Origin: Candidatus Aminicenantota bacterium
GTDB lineage: Bacteria > Acidobacteriota > Aminicenantia > Aminicenantales > Aminicenantaceae
Direction: 5' to 3'
Assembly: GCA_021162615.1 (NCBI GenBank)
Contig: JAGGYH010000112.1
Span: forward strand, 1 to 55,489
DNA: 55,489 bases
The position numbers and the translations under genes are program-made. Under the pieces are notes generated by a model. It had not been told where the DNA came from. It did no database searches and was given only the letters and a program-made list of their open reading frames with translations. Of this stretch, positions 1-8,178 are shown in pieces. The first letter of the stretch is position 1. Every line of letters starts with the position of its first letter.

Positions 1-381
1 AGTATAGACAGCATCACTCTTCCGTCAGGCACCTATTCCCAATTAAGGGTGACCTTTTTGAACTCATTTGTTATGAAAGGATCCTTGGACTACGGAGGAA
101 CCACATATTACACAACGAGCACAACCGTTAATGATGATACAGGAAGCGCTGCCTCAGCCACAGGACCGGCACAGGAATGCACTGTACGGGATTCCGCCTG
201 GGGCGACCTGGGAGCGGATGTTGTCAAGACATGGGATATCGGCCCTATCACTGTGACAGCCGATACAGACTATGAGCCCATCCTGACCTTTGATGTCAGT
301 CAAACACTGATTATATTTTCCTCAGGAGGCACCATAATCTTTCTCCATGACTCCCCGGAACCTTCTATTCAGGAAGATTGA
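1..381 (+). CDS. C-terminal part of an unrecognised protein (5' end outside window)
   Basis: The reading frame is open from base 1 and stops at 379-381, so only the last 126 residues are present. A GTG at 49 could be read as a start, but the frame continues upstream with equally protein-like sequence (SIDSITLPSGTYSQLRVTF), so this is a truncated gene. The visible part is rich in Thr, Ser, Gly and Asp with alternating beta-type patterns, which suggests an exported beta-sandwich domain. I do not recognise the family. Its end overlaps the end of the convergent kinase-like gene by 17 bp. Confidence 0.55.
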   Translation, partial: SIDSITLPSGTYSQLRVTFLNSFVMKGSLDYGGTTYYTTSTTVNDDTGSAASATGPAQECTVRDSAWGDLGADVVKTWDIGPITVTADTDYEPILTFDVSQTLIIFSSGGTIIFLHDSPEPSIQED

Positions 382-1192
382 ACTGATTTGGACTCCTGAG
401 GAGATCCATCGCCGCCTCTATCCCGTTTGTAAAGAGACGGAAAATTCGGCATCCTGTCAGGAGGCGGATAACCGAATCAAAGAGCTCCTCTTCACTCCTG
501 TTAGGAGGAAAGCAGCATTCAAGGACCTCTGGAAGAGCTTCCCCCGGAGATAGAGAAACCATAGATGGGGAAAAGCTCGGATTGTAGCAGGGAAGGATAA
601 TCATCCGCAGGGGAAAAGGAAGTTTCCCTGCCCGATAGGGAACATACCGCGAAAACCGCTGACCCATGTCCTCCAGCCTTCCCTTTTTTACAGAATGACA
701 GGAGCTATATTCTTGAGCAAAGTTCCTGCTCATGGACAAAGCCAGGGGAAAAGGATGAACAAGCCGGCTTGACGGATCAACAGGTGCCATCTCCTCGCAG
801 AGGAAATCTTTTCCCATCTCGACCATAATAAACGTTGTCGATGTTTTTCCCGCTTCCGGCTTTCCTGCGATAAGGCAGGCTCCCTTTTTAGTTCCGACAC
901 AGCCTGCGTGAAAAGTCACCCATTCGCCGGAGCTTTTGATCAACAGGCTTTCAACCTCCTCTTCCAGCGCCCCATAGACCGCGAGCGTATTCTCGAAGCA
1001 TCCCAAAAATTTTTCATCTTTGTAAAGCTCATAGCCATCCGAACAACGATTGATCCTCAAGCGGCAGCAGAGCGGTGAAACCGGCTCCGGCCTTTGAAAA
1101 AGGGAAAAGGAAGGGAGGATGATTTTCTCCATCTCTTCAGGAAAACTTATCAAAACATCTATCCGGGGAAGAGAAAAAGAAAAAGACTTCAT
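365..1192 (-). CDS. HPr kinase/phosphorylase-like protein (HprK-related)
   Basis: The 275-residue protein has a Walker A loop at residues 110-117 (GKPEAGKT), preceded by a conserved-looking FHAGCV segment and followed by an acidic CEEM stretch near 132-135 where HprK proteins carry their acidic catalytic motif. HprK enzymes phosphorylate a serine on a small protein. Diverged members found next to PqqD-like proteins and large nucleotidyltransferases are known to phosphorylate or are proposed to modify ribosomal peptides. It overlaps the upstream PqqD-like gene by 4 bp (ATGA), so the two are translationally coupled. No HPr or PTS gene is nearby, so a role in carbon catabolite control is unlikely. 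The peptide-modifying role is inferred from the neighbours. Confidence 0.72.
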   Translation of the reverse strand: MKSFSFSLPRIDVLISFPEEMEKIILPSFSLFQRPEPVSPLCCRLRINRCSDGYELYKDEKFLGCFENTLAVYGALEEEVESLLIKSSGEWVTFHAGCVGTKKGACLIAGKPEAGKTSTTFIMVEMGKDFLCEEMAPVDPSSRLVHPFPLALSMSRNFAQEYSSCHSVKKGRLEDMGQRFSRYVPYRAGKLPFPLRMIILPCYNPSFSPSMVSLSPGEALPEVLECCFPPNRSEEELFDSVIRLLTGCRIFRLFTNGIEAAMDLLRSPNQFNLPE

Positions 1193-1476
1193 CTGACTTT
1201 TCGGATAAGTCCTTTCTCAAGGAAAAGATCAAGGGTCTCTTCAAGGTCCTTTTTCATGGTCTTTCTCTCACCTTTAAAGGCTTCGGTGAGCATGAAGAGG
1301 AGCTCTTCAAAGGTAACGGGTTCTTTGAGGCACTCCCATAGGAAAAAGGTTGTCTGGTTCAAAACATGTATGGCTCTTTGACTCGGGATATAGACAGCCA
1401 TTTGGTCTCCGACTTTTTTGAGCTTCATTTTTTGTATGCGCTGGTAATATAAATCATGATCCAGCCGTTCCGCCAT
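1189..1476 (-). CDS. PqqD-like RiPP recognition element protein
   Basis: This 95-residue protein has the size and pattern of the PqqD family: a winged-helix-like fold with a segment reading AIHVLNQTTFFLWECL, followed by VTFEELLFML and a helical C-terminus ending in LFLEKGLIRKV. PqqD proteins bind the leader part of ribosomally made peptides and present them to modifying enzymes. A good ribosome-binding site (AGAGGAAAAA) precedes the ATG. It is the first gene of a two-gene minus-strand unit with the HprK-like kinase. No precursor peptide, radical SAM enzyme, cyclase or protease is visible in the window, so the substrate is unknown. Confidence 0.75.
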   Translation of the reverse strand: MAERLDHDLYYQRIQKMKLKKVGDQMAVYIPSQRAIHVLNQTTFFLWECLKEPVTFEELLFMLTEAFKGERKTMKKDLEETLDLFLEKGLIRKVR

Positions 1477-1514
1477 TTTTTCCTCTTTTATCTCGAGTTC
1501 CTGACGACCTCAAG

Positions 1515-1541
1515 TTTATAACAGGGCAAAAGAGGTGTCAA
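1515..1541 (-). promoter_or_regulatory. Candidate promoter of the PqqD-like/HprK-like unit
   Basis: On the minus strand TTGACA (1541-1536) is followed after 15 bases by TATAAA (1520-1515), about 40 bases upstream of the PqqD-like start codon. The spacer is shorter than the ideal 17. Confidence 0.5.
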
Positions 1542-1561
1542 TCCGGGAAAGCACAAGGATT

Positions 1562-1590
1562 TTGAATTCACTTCTCTGATAGTTTAAAAT
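1562..1590 (+). promoter_or_regulatory. Candidate promoter of the large nucleotidyltransferase gene
   Basis: TTGAAT (1562-1567), a 17-base spacer and TAAAAT (1585-1590) lie 22 bases upstream of the ATG at 1613. With the promoter on the other strand (1515-1541) this makes a divergent regulatory region of about 135 bp. Confidence 0.45.
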
Positions 1591-1612
1591 GGCTTAAGGA
1601 ATAGCTTGAAGA

Positions 1613-2788
1613 ATGGTTGACGAAAAGACACTCTGCTTGAGAGTCCTTTTCCTGGCCTGCGGCTGCTGGTTAAAAGGGGTATCTGAGGGGAGACGGGAAG
1701 AAAGAGACTTTAAAGATGATTTTGTATTTCCGAAAAATATGGACTGGGATGTTTTCGGAAAAATGGCCTATTATCACAATATTGAAGCTCTCCTTTATGT
1801 CCTCCTCACTAAGAAAAGCCTTCCGGGTGATTCCATCCCTTCACAGCTTTACAAAGAATGGGAAAAGGCCTATTTCACCAATCTCATCCGGAACAGCGAG
1901 GCCGTTTCGATGCTCAAAGACCTTCTGGATGAATGCAGGCTTAAGCATATTCCTGTTGTGGTCCTCAAAGGCCCGGCTTCTCTTGCTCAGGTTTATGAGG
2001 GCAATACCGGAATACGTCCCATGGCTGACCTTGACCTTCTCTGCCGTAAACAAGACCTCATGGCTCTCAGCGACACAGCTTATTCTCTGGGATGCCGAAA
2101 GCCCGGATTCATACGCCTTCATCATCTTGTGATGGCACACGAAATGCTTGGCATATACCTCGAGTTCCATTACAACCTTTACCATTTCATGAAAAACAAG
2201 AAGGAATTTCTAAACTCTGTATGGGAGAACACACAGCCGGCAAGGCTGGAAGGGCTTGAATTTCAGGTCATGCCTTTCGAAGCGCAGCTCGTCTTTGAAG
2301 CCGGACATTTCCTGGCGCACAGAGGCTTTGTCTCTCTCAAGCACTACCTTGATTTTGCAGCCAAACTCGTGCTCTGGAAGGACAAACTGGATGGGAAAGA
2401 GCTCGAGCGGCTCCTCAGACTCACCGGCGTCAGAAATGAGTTTATCTCTGTCTCTGCGGCGCTTCCTGAATGGCTCGGGCTCCATCCGGAACTTTTTTTC
2501 TCTCTTACCTCTTTTCCAACCCGCAATCCAGACGTTTCGACAAAAAAAAGATTCGAGCTTTCCGCCTCCATCGGTTTCATCAATTTAAAAGCCCCCGGAG
2601 CCGAGCTGGCCGGACAGAGAGGGCTTTGGAAAAAAAGCATCTTTCTTTTCAAAAGACTTTTCCCTCCCCTCTCAGCGATCCAGGCCTCCTACGGCCTCCC
2701 TTCCAGAAGAAAGGCTTTTCTCTCTATCCCCCGGCATCTAAGGGATGCTCTCAGGGATTTTAGAGAGAGAAAAAGCGAAGAGGGATAG
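1613..2788 (+). CDS. Large nucleotidyltransferase family protein (NTP_transf_5 type)
   Basis: The 391-residue protein carries the signature of the uncharacterised nucleotidyltransferase family PF14907: VVVLKGPA near 116-122 and RPMADLDLLC near 135-144, with the paired acidic residues D139 and D141 expected to bind metal. The later half is helical and basic. Members of this family are commonly encoded beside PqqD-like and HprK-like proteins in peptide-modification loci, which is exactly the arrangement here, although in divergent orientation. The reaction and the substrate are not known. The ATG is preceded by AAGGA. It should not be confused with the small MntA-type nucleotidyltransferase that follows. 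Confidence 0.72.
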   Translation: MVDEKTLCLRVLFLACGCWLKGVSEGRREERDFKDDFVFPKNMDWDVFGKMAYYHNIEALLYVLLTKKSLPGDSIPSQLYKEWEKAYFTNLIRNSEAVSMLKDLLDECRLKHIPVVVLKGPASLAQVYEGNTGIRPMADLDLLCRKQDLMALSDTAYSLGCRKPGFIRLHHLVMAHEMLGIYLEFHYNLYHFMKNKKEFLNSVWENTQPARLEGLEFQVMPFEAQLVFEAGHFLAHRGFVSLKHYLDFAAKLVLWKDKLDGKELERLLRLTGVRNEFISVSAALPEWLGLHPELFFSLTSFPTRNPDVSTKKRFELSASIGFINLKAPGAELAGQRGLWKKSIFLFKRLFPPLSAIQASYGLPSRRKAFLSIPRHLRDALRDFRERKSEEG

Positions 2789-2803
2789 GTGAAAAATAGA
2801 AGT

Positions 2804-2831
2804 TGGACAGCATAAGTATTTGTTGTATCAT
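2804..2831 (+). promoter_or_regulatory. Candidate promoter of the mntA-hepT pair
   Basis: TGGACA (2804-2809) is followed after 16 bases by TATCAT (2826-2831). The ATG at 2838 lies only 6 bases downstream of the -10 box and there is no ribosome-binding site, which suggests a leaderless mRNA. A TTG at 2820 that would extend the protein lies inside this promoter. Confidence 0.4.
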
Positions 2832-2837
2832 ACATAT

Positions 2838-3251
2838 ATGATTCAAATAAATGAAATTCAGAAGCTTCTTAAGCCCTTATTTAAAAGGGAAAAGAGCGTT
2901 CTTTTCGCTTATATATTTGGCTCAACTGTTCAAGACAGGACTTATAGTGAAAGTGATATAGACCTTGCTTTTTATCTAGATACAGATAAAGTAAAAGATA
3001 TTTTCAAAAAAAGAATTCTTCTTATTGAGGAAGCCCAGGCCTTTTTAAACAAAACTGTGGAAATTGTGATTTTAAATGAAATTAATTCCATTTTTTTTAA
3101 ATTTGTCATTATAAAAGAGGGACTTGTCGTTTATGAGAGAGCCCACAGCCAGAGGGTTGATTTCGAATTAACCACCATGCGGGAATATTACGATTATCAG
3201 CCATTTTTAGAACAATATAATAAAGCGTATCTTAGAAGACCTAACCAGTGA
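2838..3251 (+). CDS. mntA: MntA-type minimal nucleotidyltransferase antitoxin
   Basis: The 137-residue protein has the minimal nucleotidyltransferase motif GSX10DXD: G28, S29, then D40 and D42 within SESDIDL. In type VII toxin-antitoxin systems MntA adds AMP groups to a tyrosine of the HEPN toxin HepT and so neutralises it. The partner follows after only 4 bp, which supports the assignment. I chose the ATG at 2838 rather than the in-frame TTG at 2820, because the latter falls within the likely promoter. Base composition is noticeably more A/T-rich than the neighbouring genes, as is common for recently transferred toxin-antitoxin modules. Confidence 0.82.
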   Translation: MIQINEIQKLLKPLFKREKSVLFAYIFGSTVQDRTYSESDIDLAFYLDTDKVKDIFKKRILLIEEAQAFLNKTVEIVILNEINSIFFKFVIIKEGLVVYERAHSQRVDFELTTMREYYDYQPFLEQYNKAYLRRPNQ

Positions 3252-3255
3252 TCCA

Positions 3256-3693
3256 ATGACAAAAATCACTCGACAGAAAATTTTTGAAAAAATATATCAG
3301 CTCGATGAATACCTTTCAAATTTAAAGCAGTTAAGAAATGAAATCCAAAGCCAAGAGCAGTTTTTATCTGATTTCCGCCTTTATGGTTTAGCTGAACGTT
3401 ATCTACAGCTGTGCTGCCAGTCAATTATTGATGTTTCTCACCTAATCATAATTGAAGAAGGTATCAACAAACCAGAATCTCAAAAAGAAATATTTTCTGC
3501 GATTTATGAAAAAAAAATCATATCTAAAGAATTATTTCCTCACCTTAAAGGCCTGACAGGTTTCCGAAATATCTTAGTTCATGAGTACGGAAAAATTGAC
3601 CGGAAAAAAATTTACCAATACCTCATGAAAAGATTAGGGGATATAGAGAGTTTCAGAAAGGAAATCCTTGCATTCCTAAAAAAACAGTCCTAA
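3256..3693 (+). CDS. hepT: HepT-like HEPN toxin (putative RNase)
   Basis: This 145-residue, largely helical protein shows the HEPN active-site motif RX4HXY as R104, H109 and Y111 in FRNILVHEY. HEPN toxins of this family cleave RNA, and the motif tyrosine is the residue AMPylated by MntA. The gene begins 4 bp after mntA, so the two are almost certainly co-translated. The order here is antitoxin first, toxin second; the well-studied Shewanella pair is, as I recall, in the opposite order. The gene is A/T-rich like its partner and converges on the propeller kinase gene with an 18-bp gap. Confidence 0.82.
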   Translation: MTKITRQKIFEKIYQLDEYLSNLKQLRNEIQSQEQFLSDFRLYGLAERYLQLCCQSIIDVSHLIIIEEGINKPESQKEIFSAIYEKKIISKELFPHLKGLTGFRNILVHEYGKIDRKKIYQYLMKRLGDIESFRKEILAFLKKQS

Positions 3694-3710
3694 AAAATGA
3701 TTTTGCTTTA

Positions 3711-6700
3711 TCATTCAAGCCGGAATGAGACTTTAAAACAGGCGCCCTGGCTGCCGTCAACTTCCAGAGAACCATTGAGCTGCAGGACCAGATTCTGTAC
3801 AAGCTTGAGCCCCAGGCTGTTTGCCTTTTCCAAATCAAAACCAGACGGCAGGCCCACCCCGTTGTCACTGACCATGAGAGTCACTGAGCCTTTGTCATCC
3901 GTTTCAAAGACAATAGTGACTTGAGGCGTACCGCTTTTTTTAGAAAAAGCATGTTTCAGAGAATTGGAAACAAGCTCATTGGTAATAAGTCCTAAAGGCA
4001 CGGCCTGGTTTATGTTGAGATGGATCTTGTTTAAGTTCATCTTGAAGTCAATATTTTCGGCATCACCTTCATAAATCGAATAAATCCTTTCCGTAAGACT
4101 TCTTATGTAATCCGAAAAATCGATCCTTGAAAAATCTTCTGACTGGTACAGTTTCTGGTGGATCAAAGCCATGGACTTTATCCTGTTCTGACAGATGCGA
4201 AACATCCCGGAGATTTTTTTATCTTTAATTTGACGGGTTTGAAGATTGAGAAGGCTGGATATGATCTGCATATTGTTTTTGACCCGGTGGTGAATTTCCT
4301 GCAGGAGGACTTCCTTTTCTTTGAGCGATCGACTGACACTGTATTCGGCCTTAATTTTTTCCCTGATTTCCTGTTGAAGCTTGGTATTGGCTCTTTTTAA
4401 TTCAGATGTTCTGGCTTCAACATCTCTTTTTAGTTTTCTGGCCCGCGTCCGGATATTATGGGTCCGGTTAATATAAAAACCCACTAAAAAGACAATCACT
4501 AATGAAAGAGCAAGCCCCCTAAACCACCAGGTCTGCCAGAAAGGCGGAAAGATGATGAGGCTTAGCGAGGATCCCTGTTCATTCCACAGGCCGTCATTAT
4601 TAGAGCCTCGAACACGAAACACATACTTTCCCGGAGAGAGATTGGTGTATGTGGCAAATCTCCGTGTTCCCACATAGTTCCAGTCTTTTTCAAAACCCTC
4701 CAGTTTGTAAGCATACATGTTCTTTTCAGGAGCCGCATAATGAAGGGCTGCAAACTCAAAAGTAATCACCCTGTCATTATAGGAAAGCTTTATCTGGTCT
4801 GTCATTGATACCGCACGGCTTAAAGCAGGCGCCCCTTTAGACCTTTCTCCAATGGGGACGGATTTGTTGTATATCTGAAAATCCGTGATGACCACAGGCG
4901 GTATATAGGGATTGTCTTTTATCTCTTCAGGAAAAAAACGGTTGAACCCGTTAATTCCCCCGAAAAAAATCTCTCCATCGCTTGTTTTTAAGGCGGCTCC
5001 CAGGTTGAATTCATTGCTTTGAAGGCCGTCTTTAATGTCATAATTTCTAAATTCCTCGGTCCGGGGATCAAACCGGGACAATCCCTTGTTGGTGCTCATC
5101 CAGAGATTGCCCGTCTCATCCTCCAGAATCGCATAGACCAGATCATTGGGGAGTCCGTCTTTCTCAGTAAAAAAAGTGAACTTCCCGCTGTTCCGGTGAT
5201 ATCTGTTCAATCCTCCGGGAGTACCAAACCACATCACTCCTGAACTGTCCTCGAAAATGCAGAGAATTTCATTATTGCTCAGGCTTTGAGGGTCTTGCGG
5301 GTCCGCCTGAAAACGCTTGAATGTATTGTTCCTGCGGTCGAATATATCCAGTCCGTTTATTGTCCCGACCCAGAATGTTCCCTGACTGTCCTCATATACC
5401 GAATAAATATAATCACTGCTCAAACTTTGATCGTCTTGATAGTCATGAAAGTAATGGATAAATCTTTTCTCCTTCTGAACAAACTTATTCAGCCCCTTTG
5501 TAGTCCCTACCCATAAATCCTTATTCATATCCTTGTAAACACACCTGACGCTGTCATCGCTCAAGCTTCCCGGGTCAGAAGGGTCATGCCTGTAATGGGT
5601 GAAAATCTTTTTCTCTGGATCAAATTTATAAAGCCCTCCATAAGTTCCAATCCAAATTATCCCGGAACTTCCTTGACAGAGTGACATGACTCTATCATTG
5701 CTCAAACCGGATGGATCCTTTTGATCCGCAGTGAAAGAGGAAAAAGAATCGAGGCCCCGGTCAAATATATCAAGGCCGTTGTATGTTCCGATCCAGATGT
5801 CACCGGACCGGTCTTCCAGAAAACTTCTTACTTGATTGCTTTTCAAACCTGAGGGATCATGCGGATTAAAATAGTAATGAAAAAATCGTTTTTTATACTT
5901 ATCAAACTTATTTATTCCCCTCCGTGTGCCCACCCAAAAAACTCCGGTTCTGTCTTCATAAAGGGAATAAATCTCATTGTCACTCAGACTGCTGGGATTT
6001 CCGCCTGCCGTTTTATATTGAACAAAATAATTTTTTGCACGAACATACCGATTCAATCCGTCCTGAGTTCCGACCCAGAGCGCTCCCTCTCTGTCTTCAT
6101 AGAGGGAATAAATATTCGCGTGACTCAAGCTGTGCGGGTCTTTTTCATCTGGAAAATAATGTGTGCATGTGTTTCTTTTCGGGTCATATTTGTTGAGGCC
6201 GTTCTCAGTCCCAACCCACAGCTCTCCTGATTGAGTCTCAAGAATACATGTGATGATGCTGCTGCTGAGAGAAGAAGGCTGAGAAGGGTCATTTTGGAAA
6301 CGGGTGAATGTTTCCGTTCCTATCTCGTATCTGTTCAGACCGTCCGCTGTTCCCGCCCAGATGGAACCTGCATGGTCCCTATAAACACAGCTCACCCTGT
6401 TGTCGGTCAAGCTGTTGGGATCGGAAGGCTCATTTTTAAATACAGTGAATTTTTTTTCTTTCAGGTCAAATCTGTTGAGACCATAATCCGTAGCGATCCA
6501 GAGACTGCCTTTCCCGTCCAGACACATGGAATTGATAAAATCACTTGACAGAGATGCAATATCAGGAAATTTGGAATGAAACCTGCTGAAAGTCTGATGA
6601 GCCGGATCATACCTATTGAGTCCCCCTCCGTATGTGCCTATCCAGATAAACCCGCTCTCATCCTCCACAATGGATTTGATGTAATTATTGCTCAGGCTTT

Positions 6701-6956
6701 TTATATCATCCGATCTGTTTCTGAACACATCAAACCCGCAGCCATCATAAAGATTCAATCCGTCTTCCGTTCCAAACCACATAAATCCCCTGGCATCCTG
6801 AAAGATCGAATAAACGATGCTCTGTGAGAGGCCCTGCTCAAGGTTTAAATGATGAAACTTTATATCTTCTTGAAGCACAGCATAGGATGCGGCAGAAAAA
6901 AGAAAAAGAAAAAAAATGAAGCAGGCAGTCTTGTATGAATGTTTTTTTTCTTTCAT
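3711..6956 (-). CDS. Membrane sensor histidine kinase with two beta-propellers (Reg_prop / Y_Y_Y / HisKA_2)
   Basis: The 1081-residue protein starts with a signal/anchor segment and then shows about 14 repeats of the form W(V/I/F)GTxxGLN, spaced by roughly 45 residues, which is enough for two seven-bladed periplasmic propellers. A Y_Y_Y domain follows (about 740-800), then a transmembrane helix (VIVFLVGFYI), a coiled coil and a HisKA_2 domain with the phospho-acceptor histidine in LLQEIHHRVKNNMQ. The ATPase domain has an N box (NELVSNSLKHAF) and a G box (SDNGVGLP). It probably senses a periplasmic ligand. It lacks the receiver and AraC domains of the related hybrid regulators, so its response regulator is elsewhere. 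I preferred the ATG at 6956 over a TTG 12 bp upstream. Confidence 0.88.
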   Translation of the reverse strand: MKEKKHSYKTACFIFFLFLFSAASYAVLQEDIKFHHLNLEQGLSQSIVYSIFQDARGFMWFGTEDGLNLYDGCGFDVFRNRSDDIKSLSNNYIKSIVEDESGFIWIGTYGGGLNRYDPAHQTFSRFHSKFPDIASLSSDFINSMCLDGKGSLWIATDYGLNRFDLKEKKFTVFKNEPSDPNSLTDNRVSCVYRDHAGSIWAGTADGLNRYEIGTETFTRFQNDPSQPSSLSSSIITCILETQSGELWVGTENGLNKYDPKRNTCTHYFPDEKDPHSLSHANIYSLYEDREGALWVGTQDGLNRYVRAKNYFVQYKTAGGNPSSLSDNEIYSLYEDRTGVFWVGTRRGINKFDKYKKRFFHYYFNPHDPSGLKSNQVRSFLEDRSGDIWIGTYNGLDIFDRGLDSFSSFTADQKDPSGLSNDRVMSLCQGSSGIIWIGTYGGLYKFDPEKKIFTHYRHDPSDPGSLSDDSVRCVYKDMNKDLWVGTTKGLNKFVQKEKRFIHYFHDYQDDQSLSSDYIYSVYEDSQGTFWVGTINGLDIFDRRNNTFKRFQADPQDPQSLSNNEILCIFEDSSGVMWFGTPGGLNRYHRNSGKFTFFTEKDGLPNDLVYAILEDETGNLWMSTNKGLSRFDPRTEEFRNYDIKDGLQSNEFNLGAALKTSDGEIFFGGINGFNRFFPEEIKDNPYIPPVVITDFQIYNKSVPIGERSKGAPALSRAVSMTDQIKLSYNDRVITFEFAALHYAAPEKNMYAYKLEGFEKDWNYVGTRRFATYTNLSPGKYVFRVRGSNNDGLWNEQGSSLSLIIFPPFWQTWWFRGLALSLVIVFLVGFYINRTHNIRTRARKLKRDVEARTSELKRANTKLQQEIREKIKAEYSVSRSLKEKEVLLQEIHHRVKNNMQIISSLLNLQTRQIKDKKISGMFRICQNRIKSMALIHQKLYQSEDFSRIDFSDYIRSLTERIYSIYEGDAENIDFKMNLNKIHLNINQAVPLGLITNELVSNSLKHAFSKKSGTPQVTIVFETDDKGSVTLMVSDNGVGLPSGFDLEKANSLGLKLVQNLVLQLNGSLEVDGSQGACFKVSFRLE

Positions 6957-6997
6957 TGACACTCTCAAAAAGATTATTACAGCTGAACCGAGAAAAC

Positions 6998-7034
6998 AAT
7001 CACCCCAATAGATGAATTGAGGGGTGATTTTTTT
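6998..7034 (-). terminator. Hairpin terminator after the aminotransferase gene
   Basis: AATCACCCC (6998-7006) pairs perfectly with GGGGTGATT (7021-7029) around a 14-base loop, starting at the stop codon of the minus-strand aminotransferase gene. On the minus strand it is followed by a short GTTTTC tract. The better T-run is on the plus strand, but no plus-strand gene lies upstream. Confidence 0.5.
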
Positions 7035-8166
7035 ACTTAAAAAAACCGCTTATTTTTTCCACGATGTATTCCTGCTGCTCATCCGTGAGCTCAGGATAAA
7101 CGGGAAGCGAGATAACGGAACCGGAGGCTTTTTCCGCCTCGGGAAGGTCTCCTTTGAGATAGCCCAGGTCTTTGAAGCACTCCTGAAGGTGAAGCGGCAG
7201 CGGATAATAGATGGCTGTGCTTACCCCCTGCTCTTTGAGATACTCCTGGAGCTTGTCCCGGGAGCGGGTGCGTAATGTGTACTGGTTGTAGATGTGATGG
7301 TTTCTGTCTCCTGAGTCCTTATAAGCCTCAACAGGGGTTTTGATGATTCCTCTTTCTATGAGGCCTGACTGAGCAAAGAGCCTGTTATAGAGGGCTGCAT
7401 TTTTCCGGCGTTTTTCCGACCAGGAATCAAGGTATTTGAGCTTGACCAGAAGCACGGCTGCCTGAAGAGAATCCAGGCGGAAATTCCCCCCGACGATCTT
7501 GTGATAGTATTTGGAACGGGCGCCGTGCACACGGAGTACTTGGAGTTTGTCATAGAGCGCAGATTCCCGGGTTATGACCATGCCGCCGTCGCCTGCGCCG
7601 CCCAGGTTCTTGGAGGGGAAAAAAGAGAAGACTCCAAACTCAGCCATGGAGCCTGCTTTTCTGTGCTTGTACTGGGCTCCTATGGACTGGGCCGCATCTT
7701 CTATGACCGGGAGCCCATATTTGGAAGAGACCTCAAGTATGGGGTCCATATCCGCGCACTGCCCGAAAAGATGCACAGGGATAACGGCTTTGGTGCGGTG
7801 CGTTATGGCTGATTCCAGCTTCTCCGGGTCCATGTTAAAGGTATCAGGGTCTATGTCCACGAATTTGGGAGTGGCGTTGAGCCGGGAGATCACACCGGCT
7901 GTGGAGAAAAAGGTAAACGGCGTGGTGATGACCTCATCTCCCGGTTCTATTCCCAGTGCCATAAGAGAGATAAGAAGCGCGTCCGTTCCTGAGGAGACTC
8001 CCAATGCATAGGATATCTCTGAATACCGGGCAATCTCCTGCTCCAGCTCTTTGACTTTAGGCCCTAATATGAAGTACTGGGAATCAAAGACATCATCCAC
8101 GGCCGTGCGTATTTCCTCTTTTATGGATGCGTACTGCGCTTTTAAATCAAGCAAAGGAACCTTCAT
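7033..8166 (-). CDS. DegT/DnrJ/EryC1/StrS family PLP-dependent aminotransferase
   Basis: The 377-residue protein belongs to the nucleotide-sugar aminotransferase family. Visible landmarks are SSGTDAL in the cofactor-binding loop, VIEDAAQS with the aspartate that contacts the PLP ring nitrogen (D157), and the PLP-binding lysine K186 in FFPSKNLGG. Such enzymes usually place an amino group on a keto-sugar during surface polysaccharide or glycan synthesis. The start is the ATG at 8166, which has GGAG at the right distance; an upstream TTG at 8178 lacks one. It follows the hybrid kinase by 12 bp on the same strand. No sugar dehydratase or glycosyltransferase is nearby, so the substrate cannot be assigned. 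Confidence 0.87.
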   Translation of the reverse strand: MKVPLLDLKAQYASIKEEIRTAVDDVFDSQYFILGPKVKELEQEIARYSEISYALGVSSGTDALLISLMALGIEPGDEVITTPFTFFSTAGVISRLNATPKFVDIDPDTFNMDPEKLESAITHRTKAVIPVHLFGQCADMDPILEVSSKYGLPVIEDAAQSIGAQYKHRKAGSMAEFGVFSFFPSKNLGGAGDGGMVITRESALYDKLQVLRVHGARSKYYHKIVGGNFRLDSLQAAVLLVKLKYLDSWSEKRRKNAALYNRLFAQSGLIERGIIKTPVEAYKDSGDRNHHIYNQYTLRTRSRDKLQEYLKEQGVSTAIYYPLPLHLQECFKDLGYLKGDLPEAEKASGSVISLPVYPELTDEQQEYIVEKISGFFK

Positions 8167-8178
8167 TTTATTCTCCAA

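Noticed and set aside
365-2788. A complete lasso-peptide cluster
   Set aside because: There is no precursor peptide, asparagine-synthase-like cyclase, leader protease or exporter in view.
3711-6956. A hybrid two-component regulator of the HTCS type
   Set aside because: The protein ends after the ATPase domain, with no receiver and no AraC domain.
7021-7034. A plus-strand terminator
   Set aside because: The T-run is better on the plus strand, but no plus-strand gene precedes it; the hairpin fits the minus-strand aminotransferase gene.
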